This document shows positions 1 to 8,788 of a stretch of DNA of 10,591 nt, piece by piece. This stretch comes from Phlegmacium glaucopus (lineage: Eukaryota; Basidiomycota; Agaricomycetes; Agaricales; Cortinariaceae): assembly GCA_015039465.1 (NCBI GenBank), contig MU130287.1, positions 1-10,591 on the forward strand. Direction: 5' to 3'. The notes under the pieces were generated by a model. It saw nothing but the letters and a program-made list of their open reading frames with translations, was not told where the DNA came from and searched no databases. Positions within the stretch are counted from its first letter, which is position 1, and each line of letters opens with the position of its first letter. The position numbers were made by a program, and so were the translations under genes.

Positions 1-1660
1 AATGTCCTAAATCATTTCTAGATGGAAAAATTAGGACAATTTGCAAAGGATATCACTCGTGTATCCCAAGAAGTCGGAACTGAAGGGTACGTATCAATCA
101 ATCAAGCGACATCTGTCTCATCGCGCTGAACAGAAAACTTGGCGGACAAGCTCTCGTTCTCGACGTCGAAGGCACATGCCGAGAACTGACAGCGGTGTTC
201 AGCAAATTGGCAGAAAATTCAACCACTCAAGTTCGCAACTTACTCGTTTTACATCTATACTCTCCGCTAACAGTTTTATTGCTCACTAGGTACGATCTAT
301 AACAAAAGTGACCAAGGTAGTCGCACTGGGAGATCTCAGTAGATGCTCGCGGTGAAGTTCTAGGATCTCAACGATACTGTCCATGGAATGGTGGCAAGGT
401 TCGCTGTGGTCACGTTTTCTCCGGACGCAGACTGATTTTTTTATCAGATTACGAGCGCTGGCGGCAGAACTCACTCGAGTCCCTTTACAACTCGGAAGTC
501 AAGGCAGACTAGGAGGTCAAGCACATGTACCAAACATGGAAGGAGTGCGGTTGAATTTGGTTCGGAATGTATGTGTTTCTGTTTTGCATGACGCTCTTGA
601 TGAAAACCTTTCTTTCTACAGGTCAATCGAATGTCTCCCTCTCTTACAGATCAAGTACGGTCAATTTCAGTTGTCACAACCGCCATCGCTAGGGGTGATT
701 TGACCCAGAAGATTGAGATATCCGTCGAGGGGTGAAATGCCAACGTTGAAAGGTATTTTTCTTGTCGACTAGATTATGGACTATTCCAACTATCAAGCTT
801 TGTAGGAGGCGTCAATTCCATGGTGGACCAGTTGTCAGCATTTGCGTTTGAAGTGACGAGCGTAGCTTTGGAAGTCGGGACGCAGGTACATTGAGAGGTC
901 AAGCAGGAGTCCAAGGCGTGCAGGGCACCTGGTTTGATTTCACCAGGAACGTCAGGGTATGTCGCTTCATTCCATCTTTTCATTCTCATTTTATGACAAT
1001 CTTCGACAGAAAATGACTTCCATCTCAGAAGTTACGAAAGCTCTTCTTCGTCAATGTTGATGTTCAAGAGATGCTTGACGTGAAGACGACCGTCAACTCC
1101 ATGGCCGCTCAGTTGGGCACATTGGCTAACGAAGTCACTCAAGTCGGTTTGGAAGTCAGAAGGGAAGGTATCTTGGGTGGACAGGCGGTTTTACCTAACG
1201 TTCAGGGAATGTGGAAGGTTGGTGATTTCCGGTTCTCTTTTTCTTCATAATATGATCTCGAGTGGATGACTTTTTCTAGGCCCTTACTGATAGCGTCAAC
1301 CTCATGGCCATGAATTTGACCAATCAAGTGCGTTCAATCGCAGAAGTGGCCAAAGCTGTTTCTGGTGGTGATCTGACGAAGACAATGTCCGTGGAGGGAT
1401 CTTGGAATTGAAAGAGACGGTTAATGGAATGACGGAGTTTTGAGTGTCTTCGCTGATCGAGTCATTCGTGGCTAGAGACATCGGGACGGAAGTCGGTTGG
1501 GTAGTCAGGCCAGGACCACGAATGTTGGTGGGACGTGGAAGGGTTTGATGGATAACGATGGCTCACAATGCATGTTTTTCTTCGTTTGTTGTTTAAATTG
1601 CCGATTTATATTATTTTTTCAGCTGACGCTACAAGGGCGAACCATGGCCATTTTAGTATA
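1..1660 (+). pseudogene. Group III hybrid histidine kinase HAMP-repeat region, degenerate copy A
   Basis: Translation in shifting frames gives the repeated pattern of fungal Nik1/Os-1-type osmosensing histidine kinases: 'VSQEVGTEG' near 62-86, 'LRALAAELTRV' near 450-482, 'SMVDQLSAFAFEVT' near 818-857, 'LGTLANEVTQVGLEV' near 1114-1158, '[15 protein letters not shown]' near 1315-1360, then 'NVGGTWKGLMDN' near 1521-1556. This is about five HAMP units plus the start of another (LTLQGRTMA near 1622-1648). Introns remain, for example 87-133 (GTACGT..ACAG). The frame is broken by small indels and stops: bases lost near 331-340, an extra G near 730, loss of frame near 884-893, a stop at 1408-1410. 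No HisKA, HATPase or receiver domain follows. The 5' end lies outside the window. In intact family members the HAMP array gates the kinase in the HOG osmotic and fungicide response; this copy should be non-functional. Retained introns show it arose by DNA duplication, not retroposition. Confidence 0.85.
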
Positions 1661-2286
1661 TCCTCGATGTGCAGCTGGCGGCACGAGATCCGAATTCGAC
1701 TCCTAGACCATATACTACCCATAGTCCTCGATAGGTTGGTTGCAAATCACTAACCTCGTCCCCATCCGTTACGGTAAACTGAAGGCAAGATTATAATACT
1801 GAACAGTTAAATATACGCCACTGTTAAGAAGTCTGCAAGAGATGATTTGGGATAAGTATTCGGAGGTTATGTTATCACAGAATCGTCGTCTCCCCACTCC
1901 CGGCTCTCGGCTCCTCCGTGTGAACCCTCGACCCAGTGCCAGCGGGAATTATTTATGGTCGATCTGAGTTGTGAATGAGGTTGTTGGTGGTGGTGGCCAA
2001 CGTTCCAGAAGATATTGTTGGGCAGGGGCCTGTACCCAGTAACCAGCGACCAACGACGGAAATTCGGTGGTGGGAATCAAGGACCGAGGTCCAAGGAGTT
2101 AATGATTCCATATTTTATTACAATGGTATAGTACCTATTCCATGGATCTATTCAGAATGAAAGAAAGACGGTACTTGAGTGAAGAGCAGGAGAGCACGTG
2201 CTGGCTCTACAGTAAGTTGAGCAGAATGAGATGCGTTTGATGATGGACGACGAAGAGTATTTCCCATGCCACAACAAGATATATGA
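1661..2286. other. Intergenic stretch between kinase pseudogene A and the membrane protein gene
   Basis: I see no convincing gene. Kinase similarity stops shortly after 1650. The stretch holds a short GGT-rich run near 1979-1997 and the 3' flank of the minus-strand membrane protein gene. Short open frames here lack recognisable domains. The whole stretch is mirrored on the right side of the window (about 8160-8790) with very few changes until about 2160. Confidence 0.6.
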
Positions 2287-3519
2287 TCATCTATCTACCA
2301 TCTGGATATCGTCGCTTAGTCGAACACCAATGTCATCGTCTCTATCAACGATATCGACATCTCCCGTTTCTGGTATTGAATTTGGATCGGCAGCCGCAAA
2401 GCGCAAACTCCCGACGCTCGATTCTATCATGGATTCCTTGTCGTAGAACGACAATCCCATTGATAGCCGCACAAAGATGATTGTAGGTGTTATACCCTAC
2501 ATAGGGCCATGTTATTAGTAAAATGAGAAGCAATGACTGATGTTGTAATCACATTGAGCATTTGGTGGATATAAACGATGACATCATAAGCTTCATCGAC
2601 AGTGTCTGTCTCTGGAACAACGCCAGCCACGAGCCGAGCCAATTGGATTGCAAACAACATCATGCCAGATTCAATTAGCACGAATATGATAGCCCGAATT
2701 TTGCTCCCGCCAGTGGCGCTCAAAGTTTGGTCATCCGACTCCGCGGATTTGACTTGACGGTACACTTTGAAGATCTTCCACACGATCAAGCCTGTCACCA
2801 GAGCATTCACAGTCATGGACATGGCGAGACTTGCTATACCCAGCCAATACCCCCAGTCAGTGTCCACAATTTGGTCTGAGAGAATGTACTGTGAGCCGCT
2901 ACTCGCTAGCCACATAGCTAGAGACAATGAATTGAAATTGGCCGGTCAAATAAGATAGGTTGACTGACCTAAGAATACAAATGCCAAGATTGAAGGAAGG
3001 GTCACGACACGGATATTGCAACCCCATACAATCCAGCAACGGTAGATCTTTATGATTTCCATGAATAAAATAAATGTTGGGGATAAGTAGTCGATACATA
3101 CTAGGATAGATTGGGCCATGAAATCGCAGCAACCTGATACTACGCCTTGAATAGAATTTATGTGGAGGGATACCGTTGGATTCTGCAAAACAGAAAGAGT
3201 AAAAAAGATGGTTATTGTTACCGATGAAATTGGTACTAACTAAAACCACGAAATTTGTTATATTAACCACAACGTTGACAACAGAGAGCATATACAGAGC
3301 ACACAGAGCATAGAAAATGACATTTCTCTTGTCGGTGCCTTTGTTCGATGTCCAGTGGTCTTGTAAATATATGGCGAATATGCCAGAATATACTCCTGGG
3401 ACAGGTTAATATTATACTTCTTTAGCAGGTGCCGTGAAAGTTGTAGAAAATATCTTACCGTAAAGAAAGCCTTCGAGACATACCCCAATGAACTCAAAGT
3501 CTGTAGGATTTAGCTTCAT
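2287..3519 (-). CDS. Seven-helix integral membrane protein, six exons, 321 aa
   Basis: My splicing on the minus strand: exons 3519-3459, 3395-3241, 3182-3102, 3047-2969, 2917-2538 and 2496-2287 (stop TGA). Introns of 63, 58, 54, 51 and 41 nt start GTAAGA, GTTAGT, GTATGT, GTCAGT and GTCATT and end in AG; the last holds a TACTAAT branch-point-like site. The joined exons give one frame of 321 residues starting MKLNPTDFEF. Hydrophobic segments lie near residues 10-30, 44-70, 83-99, 112-130, 147-173, 199-226 and 237-265, followed by a polar acidic tail. A motif IYRCWIVWG (100-108) after the third helix, and a conserved-looking YDKESM after the last helix, fit a large family of uncharacterised agaricomycete membrane proteins. 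A GPCR-like topology is possible but I see no basis for a ligand or pathway. The matching splice structure and full-length frame of the mirrored paralogue support this model. The 54-nt third intron has no stop in frame, so its retention would add 18 residues. Confidence 0.85.
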
Positions 3520-3565
3520 GACTCGGTGTCTGTTTTAATGACTTATTGCATCTCTGACCCTTCCT

Positions 3566-3573
3566 TTATATAA
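3566..3573 (-). promoter_or_regulatory. Putative TATA box of the membrane protein gene
   Basis: On the minus strand the sequence CTTATATAAAGG lies about 47 nt upstream of the start codon at 3519. The mirrored paralogue has TTGTATAAAG at the equivalent place, so the element is roughly kept. The short distance to the ATG implies a short 5' leader, which is an inference. Confidence 0.45.
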
Positions 3574-4013
3574 GAGTCAGCATCTAGATCTAATACAGTG
3601 ACTGAGATAAAAGCTTGAGGTTTGTGATGATCTTAACAAACTATCGCTGTCATAATCATAATCCGATTTTTGATCAGGTAGAATCGCATCGCCATGTATA
3701 CATGCTAACTAGTTTGAGGAGAAGATGGTTATGCAACTTGTCTTATTTTGGGTAACCGAGTTTACAAGGTAAACCTGACCCTCAGACTAGCTTCCATCAT
3801 TGAAACCTGTCACCAAAAAGATGATCATAGTGAATACCGTGCGATACTCTGACGGCAAGTGAGCTACTGGCTTCCTGTTTTTGACATAAACTCACCTCTG
3901 TTAGATTTCAACGCCTAGTTACAACTCGAATCATAAAAACGACAGATTCAACGGGCGGAACCTAAATCGTTCGTTGACGCTGTTGGAGGGGTAACGCCCA
4001 TACTGTACTTGAT
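3574..4013. other. Upstream flank of the membrane protein gene; no gene seen
   Basis: The first part (to about 3818) is shared with the right mirror arm (about 6609-6850), including long identical runs such as 3653-3712. Beyond about 3819 the two sides are unrelated. A minus-strand open frame runs from 4163 to 3948 with one hydrophobic stretch, but it has no recognisable domain, and the tandem copy to its right does not keep the frame open, so I do not call it a gene. Confidence 0.5.
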
Positions 4014-4258
4014 GAACATTTGGATATGATAAAGGAGGCCTAATCCCGTTGTTGATATAGTAGCACAGATAACGACAAGGTTGTTTCCTTGGATCCAATA
4101 GACGAAAGCTGAGCTATTGACTCGTTTTCTTTTATTTTCGACATCAGCCTCACCTCTATTCAATGGATTTGGACAACGTCGAATCTACGGTAGGTTTTAA
4201 ATATCGCTTTTCTGACGATCAACACATGATTAACACCATCATTTCGACTCCATGTTGA
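4014..4258. repeat. Tandem duplication, unit 1 (about 246 bp)
   Basis: This unit aligns directly with the next one at about 4260-4508. Shared landmarks include AGGCCTAAT near 4036, TTGTTGATATAG, TATTTTCGACATCAG near 4133-4147, CACCTCTATTCAATGGATT near 4152-4170, and ACAACGTCGAAT near 4173-4184. By eye identity is roughly four in five bases, with many transitions and small indels, so the duplication is not recent. No transposon ends or target-site duplications are evident. Confidence 0.75.
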
Positions 4259-4259
4259 G

Positions 4260-4508
4260 GAAGATTTGGATGCGATGAAAGAGGCCTAATCTCTTGTTGA
4301 TATAGTGGCAGAGATGATGACACCGTCGACACGGTTGTTTCATTGGATCTAGATGAAAGGTGAGTTATTGACTCGTTTATTTTATTTTCGACATCAGCTC
4401 ACCTCTATTCAATGGATTCGAACAACGTCGAATGTAGGATATGTTTGAAATATCACTTTTCTGATGATTAACACCTGATCAACCGCTACCATCTCGACCC
4501 CATAAATA
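4260..4508. repeat. Tandem duplication, unit 2 (about 246 bp)
   Basis: Direct partner of the unit at 4014-4258. It keeps the CACCTCTATTCAATGGATT and ACAACGTCGAAT landmarks (near 4401-4434). The minus-strand open frame present in unit 1 is not preserved here, which argues against the pair being a coding repeat. Neither unit lies within the mirrored part of the window. Confidence 0.75.
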
Positions 4509-5395
4509 TGGGAAGAGTGACAATGCCGAATAGATGCTGCAGAGGGCGATGTAAGGTTGTTATCGATTGTTACTTTGAGCTGGACTGACCCTTCCCTAAG
4601 CTCGAACATCTGTAGAAGGCCTTCTACGACTTGGTATACGATAAGGGAGCGTAAAAGAATAAAAGGAAAATGCTGAAGACAATGTGTTTACTCAATTGAG
4701 TATTCGAAGAAGAAATCCGAAGACAATATCTAATAAGCTCATATGGCTGTCTTGTTATGTGCAAAAATCATACACACGGTGGGTCTACGATTAAACGCAG
4801 TAAATGTGCTCATGTACGTTTGAACTAACCTTTCGTTTACGATCTTCTGGGTATATGTAGTGCACAATCGTCTTGCAGGTATGAGCTGAAGAATGGTCCG
4901 AGTGTGTAGGAGAGTCCAGCCGGCGCGTAGTACTTGTGATATCCTATTTGTATGGGAAAGGGTCGTTTTCAGCGGTGAGATGATAGAAGGCGGTAAGGAG
5001 TAGATATTAGGTTAAGTACCTTTGGGCCTGCGTCACTGGCAAGCTACGATCTTATTATTCGCAGCCCACGTTCACCTCCATTCACCGTAAGACCCGACTT
5101 TCCTTTTCGATTTATTCCGCAAGTTGTCCAAGGTCACGCCTGCAACCCCAGGCCCTGAATATACCTATGATTAATCTGAGGGACGAATGAGGTTGAAAAA
5201 AAAGATTGGACATGGTGACCAGTTTGCCAGATATATTTGGACAGCACCAACGAGTCACGACGGAGATTCAGTACTAGTAGTGGGATGAAGGACCAAGTGC
5301 TCAAATTTGACTGAGGCGATCACATGATCGGTGACTGGTCTGCAATCGTCGATTCAATCGTCAATCGATCCTTATATCCTCTCGCGCTTACGGAA
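4509..5395. other. Largely non-coding spacer with a weak minus-strand exon-like segment
   Basis: No gene is recognised. On the minus strand a segment near 4944-4840 is open in all three frames and is flanked by splice-like signals: an intron-like stretch starting GTACTT near 5019 and ending CAAATAG near 4945, and a possible GTTAGT donor downstream near 4830. I cannot match any of the three translations to a known family, so this may be a decayed exon or chance. The last part (5330-5395) precedes kinase copy B and may hold remains of its promoter. Confidence 0.3.
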
Positions 5396-5399
5396 ACAT

Positions 5400-6500
5400 G
5401 AAACCTTTATCAAGCTCACGCTGCCGTAGCTGCCAATCCTACTCCCATCGCCAACGGTCCTGGTCACAGTCCAGCTCCCCCAAAAGCCCATGGTCCCACC
5501 TGTGAAAGATCAGTTTCTGGCCCCCTCCTGCTCTCCCGGATACTATCAGTCCAGACTCGACCTTAAACTACTAAAGGTTCAGGTCCACTGGCAAGGATGT
5601 CACTCGGTTCTGTTGCACGAGGCGATTTTAGTCAAAAACTTACGGTCCTCGTTCAGGGTGTGGTCACGGTTCAACTCAAGGACCTCATCAATACTATGGT
5701 ATATTCGTTATTGTTTTTCATTCATCCATATCCTAAGGCCTTTCTAGATGGACAGATTAGGACAATTTGCAAAGGAAGCCACTCGTGTATCCCAAGAAGT
5801 CGGAACTGAAGGGTACGTATTGATTAATCAAGCGACATCTGTCTTATCGCGCTAAACAGAAAACTTGGCGGACAAGCTCTCATTCTCAACGTCGAAGGCG
5901 CATGGCGAGAATTGATGGTGGTAGTCAACTATTGGCAGCAAATACAGCATCCCTAGTTCGCAACTTACTCGTTATACATCTATACTCTCCACTAACCATT
6001 TTATTGTCCACTAGGTACGATCTATAGTGAAAGTGACCAAGGCATTCGCACTGGGAGATCTGAGTAAACAAATTCAAGTGGATGAAATTAGATCTCATGA
6101 ATACTGTCAATACAATGGTGGTTAGATTTGCTCTGGTCATATTTTCTCCGGACACGGACTGATTGTTTTGTCAGATTACGAGCGTTGGTGGCGGAAGTCA
6201 TTCGAGTCACTTTAGAAGTCGGAAGTCAAGGCAAACTTGGAGGTCAAGCACATGTATCGGACGTGGGGTGTGATTGAATTTGGTTCGGAACGTATATGTT
6301 TCTGTTTTGCATGACGCTCTTGATGAAAACCTTTCTTTCGATAGGGTCAATCGAATGTGTTCCTCTCTTACGGATCAAGTACGGTTAATTTGAGTTGTCA
6401 CGACCGCCGTCGCTAGGAGTGATTTGACCCAGAAGATTGAGATATCCGTCGAGGGTGAAATGTCAACATTGAAAGGTATTCTTTCCTTCTTGACTGGATT
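5400..6500 (+). pseudogene. Group III hybrid histidine kinase N-terminus and first HAMP units, degenerate copy B
   Basis: The segment 5416-5500 translates to a Pro/Ala/Gly-rich stretch (AHAAVAANPTPIANGPGHSP and onward) that I take for the low-complexity N-terminal region of a Nik1/Os-1-type kinase. Then follow 'SLGSVARGDFSQKL' near 5600-5641, a DLINTM helix, 'EVGTEG' near 5797-5812, an intron at 5813-5859, 'KLADKLS'-like sequence, a second unit near 6020-6300 and the start of a third (DLTQKIEISVEGEM near 6423-6464). From about 5735 it is a close relative of copy A. Lesions include a 1-nt loss near 5928, a deletion near 6080, and a TGA in place of an expected Trp codon near 6269-6271 (copy A and the family have a sense codon). 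It ends within the third HAMP unit; no kinase domains follow. Confidence 0.82.
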
Positions 6501-6502
6501 AT

Positions 6503-6608
6503 GCCCATCCTCATTGTCGCACCTGTGGAAGATCATCGATCAGTCTCTGACCTCCCCGGATGCTCTTCTATCAGTCCAGACTCGAAGTTAAACTACTAAA
6601 TGGTCAGG
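6503..6608 (+). repeat. Second copy of the kinase N-terminal segment
   Basis: This piece aligns with 5486-5582: both share ACCTGTG(A/G)AAGATC, a CTCCCGGAT-like run, ATCAGTCCAGACTCGA (near 5545 and 6570), and TTAAACTACTAAA (near 5562 and 6588). Copy B breaks off near 6500 and this fragment follows, with a shared GCCCAT at the join. The similarity stops at about 6608, exactly where the mirror arm begins. Confidence 0.75.
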
Positions 6609-6906
6609 AAAACACTGTCTAAAGTTACTACCTTCGATCAGACTCCGGTCCGAATGGAACCTTTTGAGCCAATGGGTTTTATTCTGTTCAACGTATTGTA
6701 GAAGAGGAGTTTGATCAATCGTACATATGTACCGCTACGCTAAGATGGACTAGTTTTTAGCCTAATACTAATACTGCCGCTGTCAAACAATTCTAGTAGT
6801 GCTTGAAGTTCGAAAGTAGAGTCAGTGACATAAACTATAACTACGATCTGAGAACATATTTCGTTCCCAATCTCTAAGTTATCCAGTAATTTTGTCTGTG
6901 CTTCAG

Positions 6907-8155
6907 TACTTCGATTCACGACTGCTGTAGAAGTAATAACCCAAAACAGAGCTTCCGAAAGAAATGCCATTCTATAAAAAAGATGTTGAAAGTGTCGTGG
7001 ACGATTTCTTCATATTATAATTGGACACGGTCCTCATATAAGACCGTATAAGCGGCATATAAATGTTCTGGTGACCTGTAACTTGTTTCCCTGGCTGTTC
7101 TCTTTACAGTAAAATATACGAGACACACGAGATATATACGAGAGACAACAGTTGCAACACCAACTACATTGTTCAGGGTAACAAAGTCAATCATGGTTAA
7201 AGTAGCCATTGTTATTGGTAGAAAAAATGAGAAAGACAAAACGTCTTAGGTTGCCGTCTGGAGGTGTATAGAAAATAAGTTCCGCATCATAGTCCAACGA
7301 CGCTAAAATATCGGGTTAGATAAGATCATACATATTTGATGAATAGGGGTTGTAAATGAAATAACTACCTGTAGAATTTCTAGATGGCAACGACCTAACA
7401 CACCCCAACGCTATAGGCACAGCACTAGGAAGGAAGTTAGAATCGTAAACATAAGAATCCAGTCAGTTGGATAGAATAAACTGACCGGTTAAAGTTAAAT
7501 AACAGAGATCGATACACCCATCGCCGATCGCCGAGGGTCATGTAACATAGTCTGGTTCAACACGTTGGACTGACCCCCATAACCGACTTACACCGTTCAA
7601 AGCGGAACAGGTAATGACACTTACGAGACCACTGTCCGAACTAGCACACCTTCTAGAAGTGACACATGGCACTTCAGTTTAGGCGCCTCAGCCTACTGGT
7701 TTGAAACGCGCAGTCGCCGCAGTGACCGCCCTCGTTTTAAGCCTGACAGTATAAGCACGATTAACTTAGACCGTACTACAACAAAAGTTAGGTTAACCAA
7801 GCTGAGCACCAGCCGCAACAAGGTCTCTGCCCGTGACAGCGACTTCGAATACTATAGTAATAGAACTAGGTACTTTACGAGTTGCACTAATGTTGTAGTC
7901 AGTAACGATGAAGAACAAAATATTATTGTACTCAGATAGATCCCGTATTGTGGATGTTATTAGGACCACGCCTAGAGTTACCCTAACAGAAATATGCTGT
8001 TCCTTAGGTACTATCTTAGATCGTAGCCCTCAAACGCGAAACGCCTAGTGTTAGGTTTACGTTTAGGCCTTTGCCCTCTACAGCTATATCCCTTATCTCT
8101 ACTATTATAACCTTAATCTGATTCGCTGCTATAGGTCTACCATCTATCTTGTATC
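6907..8155. other. Polarity-flipped paralogue of the seven-helix membrane protein (325 aa when corrected)
   Basis: The plain complement of the + strand, read left to right, begins ATGAAGCTAAGTGC at 6907 and ends TAG at 8153-8155. Exons by that reading: 6907-6967, 7033-7187, 7246-7326, 7381-7459, 7511-7899 and 7943-8155, with GT..AG introns of 65, 58, 54, 51 and 43 nt at the same positions and phases as the gene at 2287-3519. The joined frame has no stop and encodes 325 residues, starting MKLSADDIFIIGFCLEGFLY. Differences from the other copy are mostly conservative, with one 9-nt in-frame insertion in exon 5 and one extra C-terminal codon. As written in this window it cannot be expressed from either strand. 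The preserved reading frame shows it derives from a real, probably functional gene. Confidence 0.9.
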
Positions 8156-8788
8156 TAGTACAACACCGTATCCTTTATGAGTAGCAACAGGTTTTGCAGG
8201 TAGTAATTTGCGTAGAATTAGTCCAATTGAATGACTTCTCGGTCGCGCACGAGAGGACGAGAACTGAGTTCATGGCAGAAAGAAAGTAAGACTTATCTAG
8301 GTACCTTATCCATGATATGGTAACATTATTTTATACCTTAGTAATTGAGGAACCTGGAGCCAGGAACAGTTACTAAGGGTGGTGACTTAAAGGCAGCAAC
8401 CAGCGACCAATGACCCATGTCCGGGGACGGGTTGTTATAGAAGACCTTGCAACCGGTGGTGGTGGTTGTTGGAGTAAGTGTTGAGTCTAGCTGGTATTTA
8501 TTAAGGGCGACCGTGACCCAGCTCCCAAGTGTGCCTCCTCGGCTCTCGGCCCTCACCCCTCTGCTGCTAAGACACTATTGTATGGAGGCTTATGAATAGG
8601 GTTAGTAGAGAACGTCTGAAGAATTGTCACCGCATATAAATTGACAAGTCATAATATTAGAACGGAAGTCAAATGGCATTGCCTACCCCTGCTCCAATCA
8701 CTAAACGTTGGTTGGATAGCTCCTGATACCCATCATATACCAGATCCTCAGCTTAAGCCTAGAGCACGGCGGTCGACGTGTAGCTCCT
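8156..8788. other. Mirrored intergenic stretch; no gene seen
   Basis: This is the mirror of about 1661-2286. Compared with the left arm it shows an extra six bases near 8366-8371, two single-base losses near 8593-8610, and few substitutions. Open frames found here on the ordinary strands are by-products of the flipped letter order. Confidence 0.7.

Larger units (their letters stand above)
1..3818. repeat. Left arm of a giant mirror repeat (reverse, not reverse-complement)
   Basis: Reading the window backwards from 10448 reproduces this arm base for base without complementing. Examples: 1-20 equals 10448-10429 reversed; 1801-1812 equals 8648-8637 reversed; the start of the membrane protein gene at 3519 equals the TAC at 6907-6909 in the right arm. 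Over 1-1846 I saw three substitutions (532, 533, 536) and no indels. Divergence is clear further in, with small indels near 1847, 1867 and 2077. The arm stops matching at about 3818. Its genes read sensibly, so this arm is the correctly written one. Confidence 0.95.

Noticed and set aside
41..289. Open frame of 82 codons on the + strand at the left end
   Set aside because: It runs in the wrong frame through a kinase exon and its intron; the HAMP signature is in another frame.
1..1660. Repeat-induced point mutation as the cause of pseudogene decay
   Set aside because: Some G-to-A changes are seen, but most lesions are small indels; by eye the transition bias is not enough to claim RIP.
1680..1697. 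GGCACGAG followed by GAATTC, reminiscent of a cDNA library adaptor
   Set aside because: The order and spacing differ from the usual adaptor (GAATTC directly before GGCACGAG), and the site is embedded in sequence repeated in the other arm; chance is sufficient.
1975..2160. Small + strand open frame with a GGT-rich start
   Set aside because: No domain or splice support; in the mirror partner the frame is altered by a 6-nt insertion and lies in a stretch with no other coding signs.
2899..3291. Minus-strand open frame of 130 codons overlapping the membrane protein gene
   Set aside because: It reads through intron 2 and continues in a shifted frame; the spliced model gives the hydrophobic helices and the IYRCW motif instead.
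3948..4163. Minus-strand frame of 71 codons with a hydrophobic segment
   Set aside because: No recognisable family, and the tandem copy at 4260-4508 does not preserve the frame; kept only as a note under the repeat.
8338..8556. Minus-strand open frame of 72 codons, and others in the right arm (for example 7015-7239, 8641-8853, 9510-9707)
   Set aside because: They lie in the polarity-flipped arm, so their frames are by-products of reversed letter order; the corrected reading explains the same bases.
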